Assembly: GCA_031394355.1 (NCBI GenBank)
Contig: JANNSU010000012.1
Span: 62,001-126,000 of the forward strand
Direction: 5' to 3'
DNA length: 64,000 nucleotides
Source of the DNA: JAEUMY01 sp031394355
GTDB taxonomy: Bacteria > Pseudomonadota > Gammaproteobacteria > Burkholderiales > Usitatibacteraceae
The notes beneath the pieces were generated by a model. It was not told the DNA's origin, searched no databases, and saw only the letters and a list, made by a program, of their open reading frames with translations. A program made the position numbers and the translations under genes. Shown in pieces: positions 8,658-16,341 of the stretch (within the stretch, counting starts at the first letter, position 1; every line of letters starts with the position of its first letter).

Positions 8658-8663
8658 AAAATC

Positions 8664-9407
8664 ATGTCCGTCACCATGCGTCAAATGCTCGAAGCCGGTG
8701 TCCACTTCGGCCACCAAACCCGCTTCTGGAACCCCAAGATGGCCCCCTATATTTTCGGGAGCCGCAACAAGATTCATATCATCAACCTTGAGAAGTCGCT
8801 CCCGATGTATCAGGACGCACTCAAGTACGCGCGCCAGCTGTCGTCGAACAAGGGTCAGATCCTGTTCGTCGGGACCAAGCGCCAGGCCCGCGAGATCATC
8901 CAGGAAGAAGCCGCACGCTGCGGCATGCCCTATGTGGATTTCCGTTGGCTCGGCGGCATGCTGACCAATTTCAAGACCGTGAAAGGCTCGATCAAGCGTC
9001 TGAAGGAGCTTGAGCAGATGCTGGCCGACGGCACGTTTGAAAAGATTTCCAAGAAGGAAGCACTGGGCTATCAGCGCGAGCTGGAGAAGCTGCTGCGCTC
9101 CATGGGCGGCATCAAGGACATGGGCGGCGTTCCCGATGCCATGTTCGTGATCGACGTGGGCTTCCACAAGATCGCCGTGACCGAAGCCAAGACACTGGGC
9201 ATCCCGGTGATCGGCGTGGTCGACACCAACAACTCGATGGATGGCGTGGACTACATCATCCCGGGCAATGACGACTCCACCCGCGCCATTCGCCTGTACG
9301 CACGCGGCGTGGCCGATGCGGTACTGGAAGGCCGCAGCCAGGTCATCCAGGAAATGGTCAAGACCGATGAGCTCGTTGAAGTGACCGAGGAAGAAACTGC
9401 AGCGTGA
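8664..9407 (+). CDS. rpsB: 30S ribosomal protein S2
   Basis: A small-subunit ribosomal protein of 247 residues, starting MSVTMRQMLEAGVHFGHQTRFWNP, the canonical S2 start. The conserved segments FVGTKRQAREI, RWLGGMLTNFKT and PGNDDSTRAI are present. AGGA precedes the ATG at a good distance. It is the first gene of the rpsB-tsf operon, with a promoter and a folded leader upstream and an intrinsic terminator just downstream. It contains no palindrome copy. Confidence 0.99.
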   Translation: MSVTMRQMLEAGVHFGHQTRFWNPKMAPYIFGSRNKIHIINLEKSLPMYQDALKYARQLSSNKGQILFVGTKRQAREIIQEEAARCGMPYVDFRWLGGMLTNFKTVKGSIKRLKELEQMLADGTFEKISKKEALGYQRELEKLLRSMGGIKDMGGVPDAMFVIDVGFHKIAVTEAKTLGIPVIGVVDTNNSMDGVDYIIPGNDDSTRAIRLYARGVADAVLEGRSQVIQEMVKTDELVEVTEEETAA

Positions 9408-9430
9408 TCGTCTGATCACTGCAGCGGCAC

Positions 9431-9459
9431 AAAAAGGGGGCCGCATGCCCCCTTTTTTT
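9431..9459 (+). terminator. Rho-independent terminator/attenuator between rpsB and tsf
   Basis: The stem GGGGGC (9436-9441) pairs with GCCCCC (9447-9452) around a CGCAT loop. It is followed by seven T and preceded by five A. It should stop a part of rpsB transcripts, so tsf would be expressed by read-through or from its own promoter. Confidence 0.85.
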
Positions 9460-9486
9460 GGAAATGAATTGAACCGAATCAGTAAC

Positions 9487-9498
9487 GCGAATATTCGC
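9487..9498. repeat. Iterated palindrome, copy 7
   Basis: Exact copy in the rpsB-tsf spacer, between the terminator and the tsf ribosome-binding site. Confidence 0.95.
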
Positions 9499-9517
9499 AA
9501 GCAATCTGGAGAATCAA

Positions 9518-10435
9518 ATGGCTGAAATCACCGCAGGCATGGTGAAGGAACTGCGCGAGAAGACCGACGCGCCGATGATGGAATGCAAGAAGGCATTGAC
9601 CGAAGCTGGTGGCGATCTGGTCAAGGCTGAGGAAATCCTGCGTGTGAAGCTGGGCAACAAGGCCAGCAAGGCGGCCTCGCGGGTTGCGGCCGAAGGTGTT
9701 GTGACCATTCACATTTCCGGTGACGGCAAGCTGGGCTCGATCATCGAAGTCAATTGCGAAACCGATTTCGTTGCCAAGAACGATGACTTCCTGGCACTGG
9801 CCAAGCAATTGGCCGAGCTCGTCGCGACCCAGAATCCTGCCAATGTGGAAGCACTGTCTGCGCTCTCGCTGAATGGCTCCACAGTGGAAACCCTGCGCAC
9901 GGCGCTCATCGGCAAGATCGGCGAGAACATGTCCATCCGCCGCTTCGAGCGGAAGGACGCCAAGGGAATCCTCGTGAACTACATCCACGGCGGCGCCAAG
10001 ATCGGCACGCTGGTCGATATCACCGGCGGTGACTCGACGCTGGCCAAGGACATCGCCATGCACATCGCCGCAGCCAAGCCGAAGTCGCTGGATAGCTCAG
10101 GCGTCAGCCAGGATCTCATCGACACCGAACGTCGCGTGGCCATCGAGAAGGCCAAGGAAGCCGGCAAGCCGGAAGCCATGCTGGACAAGATCGCCGAAGG
10201 TTCCGTGCAGAAGTTCCTGAAGGAAGTGGCGCTGCTGGGCCAGCCCTTCGTGAAAGATGACAAACAGACCATCGAGCAGCTTCTCAAGTCCAAGGGTGCA
10301 GCAGTGAACGGTTTCACCCTGTACGTGGTCGGAGAGGGCATCGAGAAGAAAAAGACCGACTTTGCAGCCGAAGTGGCGGAACAGGCAGCGCTCGCCAAGA
10401 AGAAGCAGGAAGAAAACGACAAGGCGCCGGCCTGA
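9518..10435 (+). CDS. tsf: Translation elongation factor Ts
   Basis: EF-Ts exchanges GDP for GTP on EF-Tu. The 305-residue protein begins MAEITAGMVKELREKTDAPMMECKKAL, and the Tu-contact motif and the core segments (IEVNCETDFVAKND, PFVKDDKQTIEQ) are intact. GGAG lies about nine bases upstream of the ATG. It lies between a terminator/palindrome spacer on one side and the 33-bp-arm inverted repeat on the other. Confidence 0.98.
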   Translation: MAEITAGMVKELREKTDAPMMECKKALTEAGGDLVKAEEILRVKLGNKASKAASRVAAEGVVTIHISGDGKLGSIIEVNCETDFVAKNDDFLALAKQLAELVATQNPANVEALSALSLNGSTVETLRTALIGKIGENMSIRRFERKDAKGILVNYIHGGAKIGTLVDITGGDSTLAKDIAMHIAAAKPKSLDSSGVSQDLIDTERRVAIEKAKEAGKPEAMLDKIAEGSVQKFLKEVALLGQPFVKDDKQTIEQLLKSKGAAVNGFTLYVVGEGIEKKKTDFAAEVAEQAALAKKKQEENDKAPA

Positions 10436-10445
10436 GGTAGTCAAA

Positions 10446-10599
10446 CGCAAACACAGATGAACACGGATGAACACAGATGTTCCTCCGTGTTCTGTGGTTG
10501 CGGGCATTGAGAAATGGTTGACGCGGGTGTGGGTCTCCGCGCTGTCTAAGCGATGATTCGGTCTTAATCTGTGTTCATCCGTGTTCATCTGTGTTTGCG
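10446..10599. repeat. Decamer-built inverted repeat, locus A (33-bp perfect arms)
   Basis: The left arm, 10446-10478, is made of three ACACRGATGA-type decamers after CGCAA. The right arm, 10567-10599, is its exact reverse complement. An 88-base centre separates them. The arms recur, with A/G alternations, at 50123-50230. It lies between tsf and pyrH, so it could fold at the end of the tsf transcript. Confidence 0.9.
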
Positions 10600-10635
10600 G
10601 TGTTTTTCCAACAAGAACAGAGGAGCAGTCATCCC

Positions 10636-11355
10636 ATGAGCTCGGCACCCAAATATCAACGCATCCTGCTGAAACTGTCCGGCGAAGCCCTGATGGGCGA
10701 CGATGCCTTCGGCATCAATCGAGCCACCATCGAGCGCATCGTGGGTGAGGTCAAGGAGGTTGCCGACCTCGGCGTGCAGATCGGGATCGTCATCGGCGGC
10801 GGCAACATCTTCCGCGGCGTGTCTCAAAGCGCTGCCGGCATGGACCGCGCTACGGCCGACTACATGGGCATGCTGGCAACGGTGATCAATTCGCTGGCGC
10901 TGCAGGATGCGCTACACAAGGCCGGTCTCACCCCGCGCATTCAGTCCGCCATCAACATCGAGCCCGTGGTCGAACCCTACATTCGCGGCAAGACCATGCG
11001 TTACCTGGAAGAGGGCAAGGTCGTTGTTTTTGCTGCCGGCACCGGCAATCCCTTCTTCACCACCGACACCGCCGCTGCGCTGCGTGGCCGCGAGATGGAG
11101 GCCGACATTGTCCTCAAGGCCACCAAGGTCGATGGTGTCTACACCGACGACCCGGTCAAGAACCCCAATGCCGTGCGCTACGACAAGGTGAGCTTCGACG
11201 AAGCCATCATCAAACATTTGAAAGTCATGGATGCGACCGCTTTGGCGCTCTGTCGTGACCAGAAATTGCCCATTTGTGTATTCAGCATCTTCAAGCCGGG
11301 CGCGCTGAAGCGCGTCGTGATGGGCGAAGACGAAGGTACACTGGTACACGCCTGA
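10636..11355 (+). CDS. pyrH: UMP kinase
   Basis: Phosphorylates UMP to UDP; in bacteria it is an amino-acid-kinase-fold hexamer regulated by UTP and GTP. I chose the ATG at 10636, with AGGAG at 10621-10625, rather than an in-frame ATG 45 bases upstream inside the repeat. Signatures are KLSGEALMG near the start, GGGNIFRG, and the UMP-site stretch GTGNPFFTTDTAAALRG. It has 239 residues and heads the envelope-biogenesis block. Confidence 0.97.
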   Translation: MSSAPKYQRILLKLSGEALMGDDAFGINRATIERIVGEVKEVADLGVQIGIVIGGGNIFRGVSQSAAGMDRATADYMGMLATVINSLALQDALHKAGLTPRIQSAINIEPVVEPYIRGKTMRYLEEGKVVVFAAGTGNPFFTTDTAAALRGREMEADIVLKATKVDGVYTDDPVKNPNAVRYDKVSFDEAIIKHLKVMDATALALCRDQKLPICVFSIFKPGALKRVVMGEDEGTLVHA

Positions 11356-11389
11356 TTGACCTCCATCCGTCCCGAACGAGGATAGAACC

Positions 11390-11947
11390 ATGATCGCCGA
11401 CATCAAGAAAACCGCCGACCAGAAGATGGCCAAGTGCGTCGAGGCATTGAAGCATGACCTCGCCAAAGTGCGCACCGGCCGCGCCCACGTCGGCCTGCTC
11501 GATCACCTGCATGTGGACTACTACGGCTCGTCCATGCCGCTGAATCAGGTGGCCAACATCACCCTGTCCGACGCGCGCACGATCTCCGTGCAGCCGTATG
11601 AAAAGAAGATGATTCCGGTGGTGGAAAAGGCCATTCGCGATTCAGACTTGGGTGTGAACCCCGCCACCAATGGCGACATCATTCGCGTGCCCATGCCGCC
11701 ACTGACCGAAGAGCGCCGCAAGGATCTCACCAAGGTGGTGAAGAGTGAAGGCGAGGCCGCCAAAGTGGCCGTGCGCAACGTGCGCCGCGACGCCAATACC
11801 CATCTCAAGGATGAATTGAAGAAGAAGTCCGTGTCCGAGGACGACGAGAAGCGTGCCCAAGATGACGTGCAGAAGATGACCGACAAGACCATCCTCGAAA
11901 TCGACAAACTCGTCGCTGAAAAGGAAAAGGATTTGATGTCGATCTGA
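11390..11947 (+). CDS. frr: Ribosome recycling factor
   Basis: Together with EF-G it splits post-termination ribosomes. The 185-residue length and the segments VRTGRAHVGLLD, PYEKKMIPVVEKAI and VRNVRRDANTHLK are typical of RRF. GAGGAT precedes the ATG. It lies 34 bases after pyrH, an arrangement conserved in many bacteria. The stop is followed within ten bases by an AATAGGC heptad array. Confidence 0.98.
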   Translation: MIADIKKTADQKMAKCVEALKHDLAKVRTGRAHVGLLDHLHVDYYGSSMPLNQVANITLSDARTISVQPYEKKMIPVVEKAIRDSDLGVNPATNGDIIRVPMPPLTEERRKDLTKVVKSEGEAAKVAVRNVRRDANTHLKDELKKKSVSEDDEKRAQDDVQKMTDKTILEIDKLVAEKEKDLMSI

Positions 11948-11956
11948 GAGGCAGGG

Positions 11957-12038
11957 AATAGGCAATAGGAAATAGGCAATAGGCAATAGAGAACCACTTC
12001 CTTTATTCCTTGGCTATCCCCAATCCCCAATCCCCAAT
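11957..12038. repeat. Two heptad arrays in the frr-uppS spacer
   Basis: From 11957 to 11991 there are five AATAGGC-type units. From 12018 to 12038 there are three identical CCCCAAT units, followed by C-rich sequence up to the uppS start. Unlike the other spacers, the two arms are not clear reverse complements of each other. Confidence 0.8.
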
Positions 12039-12070
12039 CTCCTTCCCCCTTTCCCTATCCCGCCAACACA

Positions 12071-12865
12071 ATGACTGATTTCACCAGCGCCACGCAGACC
12101 ATTCCACCGGTGTTCGCCGTGCCCCGGCACGTTGCGATCATCATGGATGGCAATGGGCGCTGGGCCAAGCAGCGGTTTCTGCCGCGCGTGGCGGGGCACA
12201 AGCGGGGTGTGGAGGCTGTACGGCAGGCAGTGAAGGCCTGTGGCGAGCTCGGTATTGAGTACCTCACACTTTTCGCCTTTTCCAGCGAGAACTGGCGGCG
12301 CCCGCCCGAGGAAGTCTCGGTGCTGATGCAGCTCTTCCTTCGCGCGTTGGAGCAGGAGGTGGAGAAGCTTCATGTCAATGGAATTCGTTTCCGGGTCGTG
12401 GGTGACCTGTCCGCGTTTGATCCCCGCATCATCGAGCTCGTCCGCCGTGGCGAAGCGCTGACCCAGAGCCATACAAAGCTCACCCTGACAGTCGCTGCAA
12501 ATTATGGCGGTCGGTGGGATCTCATGCAGGCCATGCAGAAAGTCAATCTGGCGCGGGCGGAACGCGGCGACGACATCACGGCGCCAGTCACCGAGTCCGA
12601 GTTTGCACAGCACCTGTCAATGAATTTCGCCCCTGAGCCTGATCTTTTCATCCGCACAGGCGGTGAGCAACGGATCAGCAATTTCCTGCTGTGGCAGCTG
12701 GCCTATTCCGAACTGTATTTCACGGATGCATTGTGGCCGGACTTTGGTCGTGCTGAACTGGACAAGGCGGTGGCGTCCTACCAGCAGCGCGAGCGTCGCT
12801 TCGGGCGCACCAGCGAACAGCTCCGCGCTGCGTTACCGGAATGCGCGCCGGCGGCCAACGCCTGA
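12071..12865 (+). CDS. uppS: Undecaprenyl diphosphate synthase (cis-prenyltransferase)
   Basis: Extends farnesyl diphosphate to the C55 lipid carrier used for peptidoglycan and O-antigen. IMDGNGRWAKQR at about residues 25-36 carries the catalytic Asp. FAFSSENWRRP and the C-terminal RTGGEQRISNFLLWQLAYSE stretch are family hallmarks. It has 264 residues. The region before the ATG is a C-rich heptad array without a Shine-Dalgarno sequence, which is odd for an essential gene. The stop is six bases before cdsA. Confidence 0.97.
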   Translation: MTDFTSATQTIPPVFAVPRHVAIIMDGNGRWAKQRFLPRVAGHKRGVEAVRQAVKACGELGIEYLTLFAFSSENWRRPPEEVSVLMQLFLRALEQEVEKLHVNGIRFRVVGDLSAFDPRIIELVRRGEALTQSHTKLTLTVAANYGGRWDLMQAMQKVNLARAERGDDITAPVTESEFAQHLSMNFAPEPDLFIRTGGEQRISNFLLWQLAYSELYFTDALWPDFGRAELDKAVASYQQRERRFGRTSEQLRAALPECAPAANA

Positions 12866-12871
12866 TCCCGC

Positions 12872-13717
12872 GTGCTGCGCACCCGCATACTTACCGCGCT
12901 GGTCATTCTCCCGTTGTTTGCGGTGGCGCTGTTCTGGTTTCCCAATTGGGCGTGGGATGCCTTCACGGCGTTCATAGTCCTGGTGGCGTGTCGGGAGTGG
13001 TCCCAGTTCTGCAGATTCGAGGGCCGTCATGGGACAGTGTTTCGGGTCATTACCGTGATGCTGGTGCTCCTGCTGGGTGGGCTGTATTTGATGCCTTCGC
13101 CAGCCCTGTTCAAATCGGTTGCCCAGGCGCTGTTCGGGATTTCCGCGATCTTCTGGTTCGTTGTCGTGCCTTTGTGGCTGGGCAAGGGCTGGCAATTGCC
13201 ACATCCCTGGGCCGTCGGTATCGCAGGATGGGTTGTGATCTTCCCCACCTGGGCGGCCTTTCTCATGCTTCACGATATCGGTGCCTGGTTGCTCTTGTCG
13301 ATTATGGTGATCGTATTCGCTGCTGACGTTGGTGCGTACTTTGCAGGGCGGCGATTCGGCAAGACAAAACTTGCACCCAGAGTGAGCCCGAACAAGACAT
13401 GGGAAGGTGTGGTCGGTGGGCTCGTGCTGGTGATGGTCTACTTCTTCATTTGGTTTTTGATCGTACGCAAACTTGATCAACCACCCTGGGCGATACCGCT
13501 GCTGAGTTTCGGTGCGTGGCTGCCCATGGTGTTCCTCGCACTCGCTGGAGTGAGTGTGCTCGGCGATCTCTACGAGTCGTGGCTGAAGCGCTGCGTCGGC
13601 GTGAAGGACTCCGGCACCCTGCTGCCGGGACATGGTGGTGTGCTGGATCGCATCGACGCATTGACCGCAGCGTTGCCGCTCGCAGGATTGCTCTTGCAGG
13701 TCCTGCCAAGACCATGA
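12872..13717 (+). CDS. cdsA: Phosphatidate cytidylyltransferase
   Basis: A multi-pass inner-membrane enzyme making CDP-diacylglycerol from phosphatidate and CTP, the branch point for all phospholipids. The C-terminal signature is complete: KRCVGVKDSG followed by LPGHGGVLDRIDAL. It has 281 residues with about eight hydrophobic segments. The start is a GTG at 12872, six bases after uppS; the peptide MLRTRILTALVILPL matches family N-termini. Confidence 0.95.
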   Translation: MLRTRILTALVILPLFAVALFWFPNWAWDAFTAFIVLVACREWSQFCRFEGRHGTVFRVITVMLVLLLGGLYLMPSPALFKSVAQALFGISAIFWFVVVPLWLGKGWQLPHPWAVGIAGWVVIFPTWAAFLMLHDIGAWLLLSIMVIVFAADVGAYFAGRRFGKTKLAPRVSPNKTWEGVVGGLVLVMVYFFIWFLIVRKLDQPPWAIPLLSFGAWLPMVFLALAGVSVLGDLYESWLKRCVGVKDSGTLLPGHGGVLDRIDALTAALPLAGLLLQVLPRP

Positions 13718-13721
13718 CGTG

Positions 13722-14900
13722 ATGATGAAACGACATATCGTCATTCTCGGATCAACCGGCAGTATCGGGACCAGCACCCTGGATGTGGTTCGACGTCATC
13801 CGGATCGGTTTGCAGTGCTTGCCCTGACCGCCCATCGCAATACCACCCGGCTTGTCGAACAGTGCATCGAGTTCAAGCCGCGATTCGCGGTGGTTCCGGA
13901 TGCTGCGAATGCGTTGCGGGTGCGTGCTGCGCTGGCAGAAAGCGGCTGCCGCGGAACCGAGGTGCTCGAGCGGGCGGATGATCTGTCTGTCGTTGCGTCC
14001 CACCCTGATGCACACCTCGTGATGGCTGCCATTGTCGGTGCCGCCGGGCTTCCCTCCACGCTTGCGGCGGCCATGGCAGGCAAGACGGTGCTGCTCGCCA
14101 ACAAGGAGGCCCTGGTCATGTCCGGACCCTTGTTCATGCAGGCCGTGGAGCGTGCGGGTGCCCGGTTGCTTCCCATCGACAGCGAGCACAATGCGATCTT
14201 TCAGGCCTTGCCCGCAGAGCATCGTGAGGGCCTCGACAAGGCAGGCGTCAGCCGCATCACGTTGACTGCGTCAGGTGGACCGTTTCGCAATGTGCCGCTC
14301 GACAGTCTCGCTTCGGTCACGCCAGAACAGGCGGTGGCGCATCCCAACTGGGCCATGGGCCGAAAAATTTCGGTGGACTCGGCCACGATGATGAACAAGG
14401 GCCTGGAAGTCATTGAAGCAAGGTGGCTCTTCAATGCCATGCCCGAGCAGATCGAGGTACTCATACACCCGCAGAGCATCATTCACTCGATGGTCTCTTA
14501 TCGCGATGGCTCCGTGCTGGCACAGCTGGGGAATCCCGACATGCGCACACCAATCGCTTGTGCCATGGCCTGGCCCGAGCGGATTGATGCGGGGGTGTTG
14601 CCCCTGGACCTTGCCGCCATCGGCAGGCTCGATTTCGAGCAGCCCGACGACATGCGCTTTCCCTGTCTCAGGATTGCCCGAGAAGCCATGTTGCGCGGCG
14701 ACAGTGCACCTGCCTTGTTGAACGCTGCGAATGAAGTTGCTGTCGAAGCCTTTCTTGAGCGACGGCTGCCATTCATGAACATTGCAAACGTGGTTGAGCG
14801 CGTGCTGAACGATGTCCCGGTCTTTGCGCTGCCCGATTTGGCTGCAGTGCATGCCGCAGATCAGGCTGCGCGTGATTCAGCGCGTCGCTTCTTGCCATAG
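13722..14900 (+). CDS. dxr: 1-deoxy-D-xylulose 5-phosphate reductoisomerase
   Basis: Second step of the MEP isoprenoid pathway, feeding UppS. The NADPH motif GSTGSIGTSTLDVV is at the N-terminus. The metal and substrate motifs SEHNAIFQAL, ASGGPF and GRKISVDSATMMNKGLEVIEA are intact. The start is ambiguous among GTG 13719 and ATGs 13722 and 13725, all within nine bases of the cdsA stop. The protein has about 392 residues. Confidence 0.97.
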   Translation: MMKRHIVILGSTGSIGTSTLDVVRRHPDRFAVLALTAHRNTTRLVEQCIEFKPRFAVVPDAANALRVRAALAESGCRGTEVLERADDLSVVASHPDAHLVMAAIVGAAGLPSTLAAAMAGKTVLLANKEALVMSGPLFMQAVERAGARLLPIDSEHNAIFQALPAEHREGLDKAGVSRITLTASGGPFRNVPLDSLASVTPEQAVAHPNWAMGRKISVDSATMMNKGLEVIEARWLFNAMPEQIEVLIHPQSIIHSMVSYRDGSVLAQLGNPDMRTPIACAMAWPERIDAGVLPLDLAAIGRLDFEQPDDMRFPCLRIAREAMLRGDSAPALLNAANEVAVEAFLERRLPFMNIANVVERVLNDVPVFALPDLAAVHAADQAARDSARRFLP

Positions 14901-14908
14901 CAAACAGG

Positions 14909-14920
14909 GCGAATATTCGC
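14909..14920. repeat. Iterated palindrome, copy 8
   Basis: Exact copy in the dxr-rseP spacer; the only copy between 9.5 and 19.5 kb. Confidence 0.95.
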
Positions 14921-14951
14921 ATTCGATGAACATGAGATCAGTCGCCATCAC

Positions 14952-16310
14952 ATGAATCTGCTGACCACGATTCTGGCCTTCATCGGTGCAGTGGGCCTGC
15001 TGGTGACCATCCACGAGCTGGGTCACTACGGGGTGGCAAGACTTTTCAATGTCCGCATTCTGCGTTTTTCGATCGGGTTCGGAAGACCGCTGCTTATCCG
15101 CCGTTACGGGCCTGATCGCACAGAGTGGGTCATTGCTGCCATTCCGCTCGGTGGCTTTGTGCGCATGCTTGATGTGCAGGACGAGGAGGCCACGCCTGCG
15201 GAGCTGCCGCGCGCATTCAGTCGTCAGAATGTGTGGAAGCGCATTGCTATCGTGATCGCTGGTCCGGCTGCCAACTTCCTGCTGGCCGGTCTGTTCTACT
15301 GGGTTCTGTTCGTGAACGGCATGCCAGGATTCAAGCCGTTGCTTGCTGAACCAGTGACAGGGACTGTGGCGGCTCTGGCCGGTGTGAAGGAGTTGGATCT
15401 GGTCACGCACGTGGACGGCGAACCGGTCAGCACCTGGCAGGACCTCCGCTGGCGGCTGCTCAAGGCCGCCGTAGATCGCCGTGAGGTCGTTTTCGATGTC
15501 CGTGATGCGCGGGATGGCACCGCCCAACGCAGCGTCTCTCTCGCGGGCATCACCAAAGATGACGTGGACCGCGATTTTCTTGCCAAGGTAGGGCTGGGCG
15601 CGTACCGGCCGGTGGTCGCACCCGTGATCGCATCTTTGCAACCCGACCGACCAGGAATCAGGGCGGGGCTGCAAGCTGGCGACGAGGTCATCCGTGTCGA
15701 TGACGTCGTCGTGCGTCGGTGGGATGAATTGGCGAGCCGGATCAGCACGCGACCTGGAGAAGTGGTGCGTCTGCAGGTTCGTCGGGCAGGACAGACCCTG
15801 GAGATCCCGGTGGTGCCTGATGCAACCAAGCTGGCTGACGGCAAGGTGGTGGGCCGCATTGGCATCGTGCAGCCGCGTCTGGACGATGCCTACTTTGTCA
15901 CGGTTCGATCTGGCCCGCTGGAGGCGTTGGGAAAGTCAGCGGCAAGAGTGTGGGACATGTCAGCGTTCAGCCTGTCGATGCTGGGCAAGATGCTGACGGG
16001 CGAGCTCTCCTGGCGCAATTTGTCCGGCCCGATCAGCATCGCCGACTATGCCGGGCAGTCGGCGCGTCAGGGCCCGTTGACCTTTCTTTCCTTTCTCGCG
16101 CTAATTTCAATCAGCATCGGCGTACTCAACCTCTTGCCCATCCCGGTGCTGGATGGGGGGCAGTTGGTGTATTATTTGGTCGAAGTTTTAAAGGGAAGTC
16201 CCGTATCGCAACGCATCATCGAAGCCGGCCAGCAGGTAGGTGTGGCCGTGCTGCTGGGTCTGACCGCGTTTGCCTTCTACAACGATATTCACCGTCTCAT
16301 TGCGGGTTGA
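14952..16310 (+). CDS. rseP: Site-2 intramembrane zinc metalloprotease
   Basis: RseP cuts anti-sigma factor RseA and leftover signal peptides inside the membrane. HELGH at residues 21-25 is the zinc motif. Two PDZ domains follow (around LAGVKELDLVTHVDGEPV and IRAGLQAGDEVIRVDDVVV). The third zinc ligand is in the LDGGQL motif (NLLPIPVLDGGQL) of a late membrane helix. It has 452 residues. Its place before bamA is the standard proteobacterial order and links envelope-stress signalling to outer-membrane assembly. Confidence 0.97.
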   Translation: MNLLTTILAFIGAVGLLVTIHELGHYGVARLFNVRILRFSIGFGRPLLIRRYGPDRTEWVIAAIPLGGFVRMLDVQDEEATPAELPRAFSRQNVWKRIAIVIAGPAANFLLAGLFYWVLFVNGMPGFKPLLAEPVTGTVAALAGVKELDLVTHVDGEPVSTWQDLRWRLLKAAVDRREVVFDVRDARDGTAQRSVSLAGITKDDVDRDFLAKVGLGAYRPVVAPVIASLQPDRPGIRAGLQAGDEVIRVDDVVVRRWDELASRISTRPGEVVRLQVRRAGQTLEIPVVPDATKLADGKVVGRIGIVQPRLDDAYFVTVRSGPLEALGKSAARVWDMSAFSLSMLGKMLTGELSWRNLSGPISIADYAGQSARQGPLTFLSFLALISISIGVLNLLPIPVLDGGQLVYYLVEVLKGSPVSQRIIEAGQQVGVAVLLGLTAFAFYNDIHRLIAG

Positions 16311-16341
16311 GCCTACCGGCTTTACCGGATCGATTCCCTTC

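Larger units (their letters stand above)
8316..8663. other. Divergent map/rpsB control region
   Basis: This 348-base gap holds the map promoter on the minus strand, the rpsB promoter on the plus strand and a roughly 190-base structured rpsB leader. I see no other gene in it. Confidence 0.7.
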
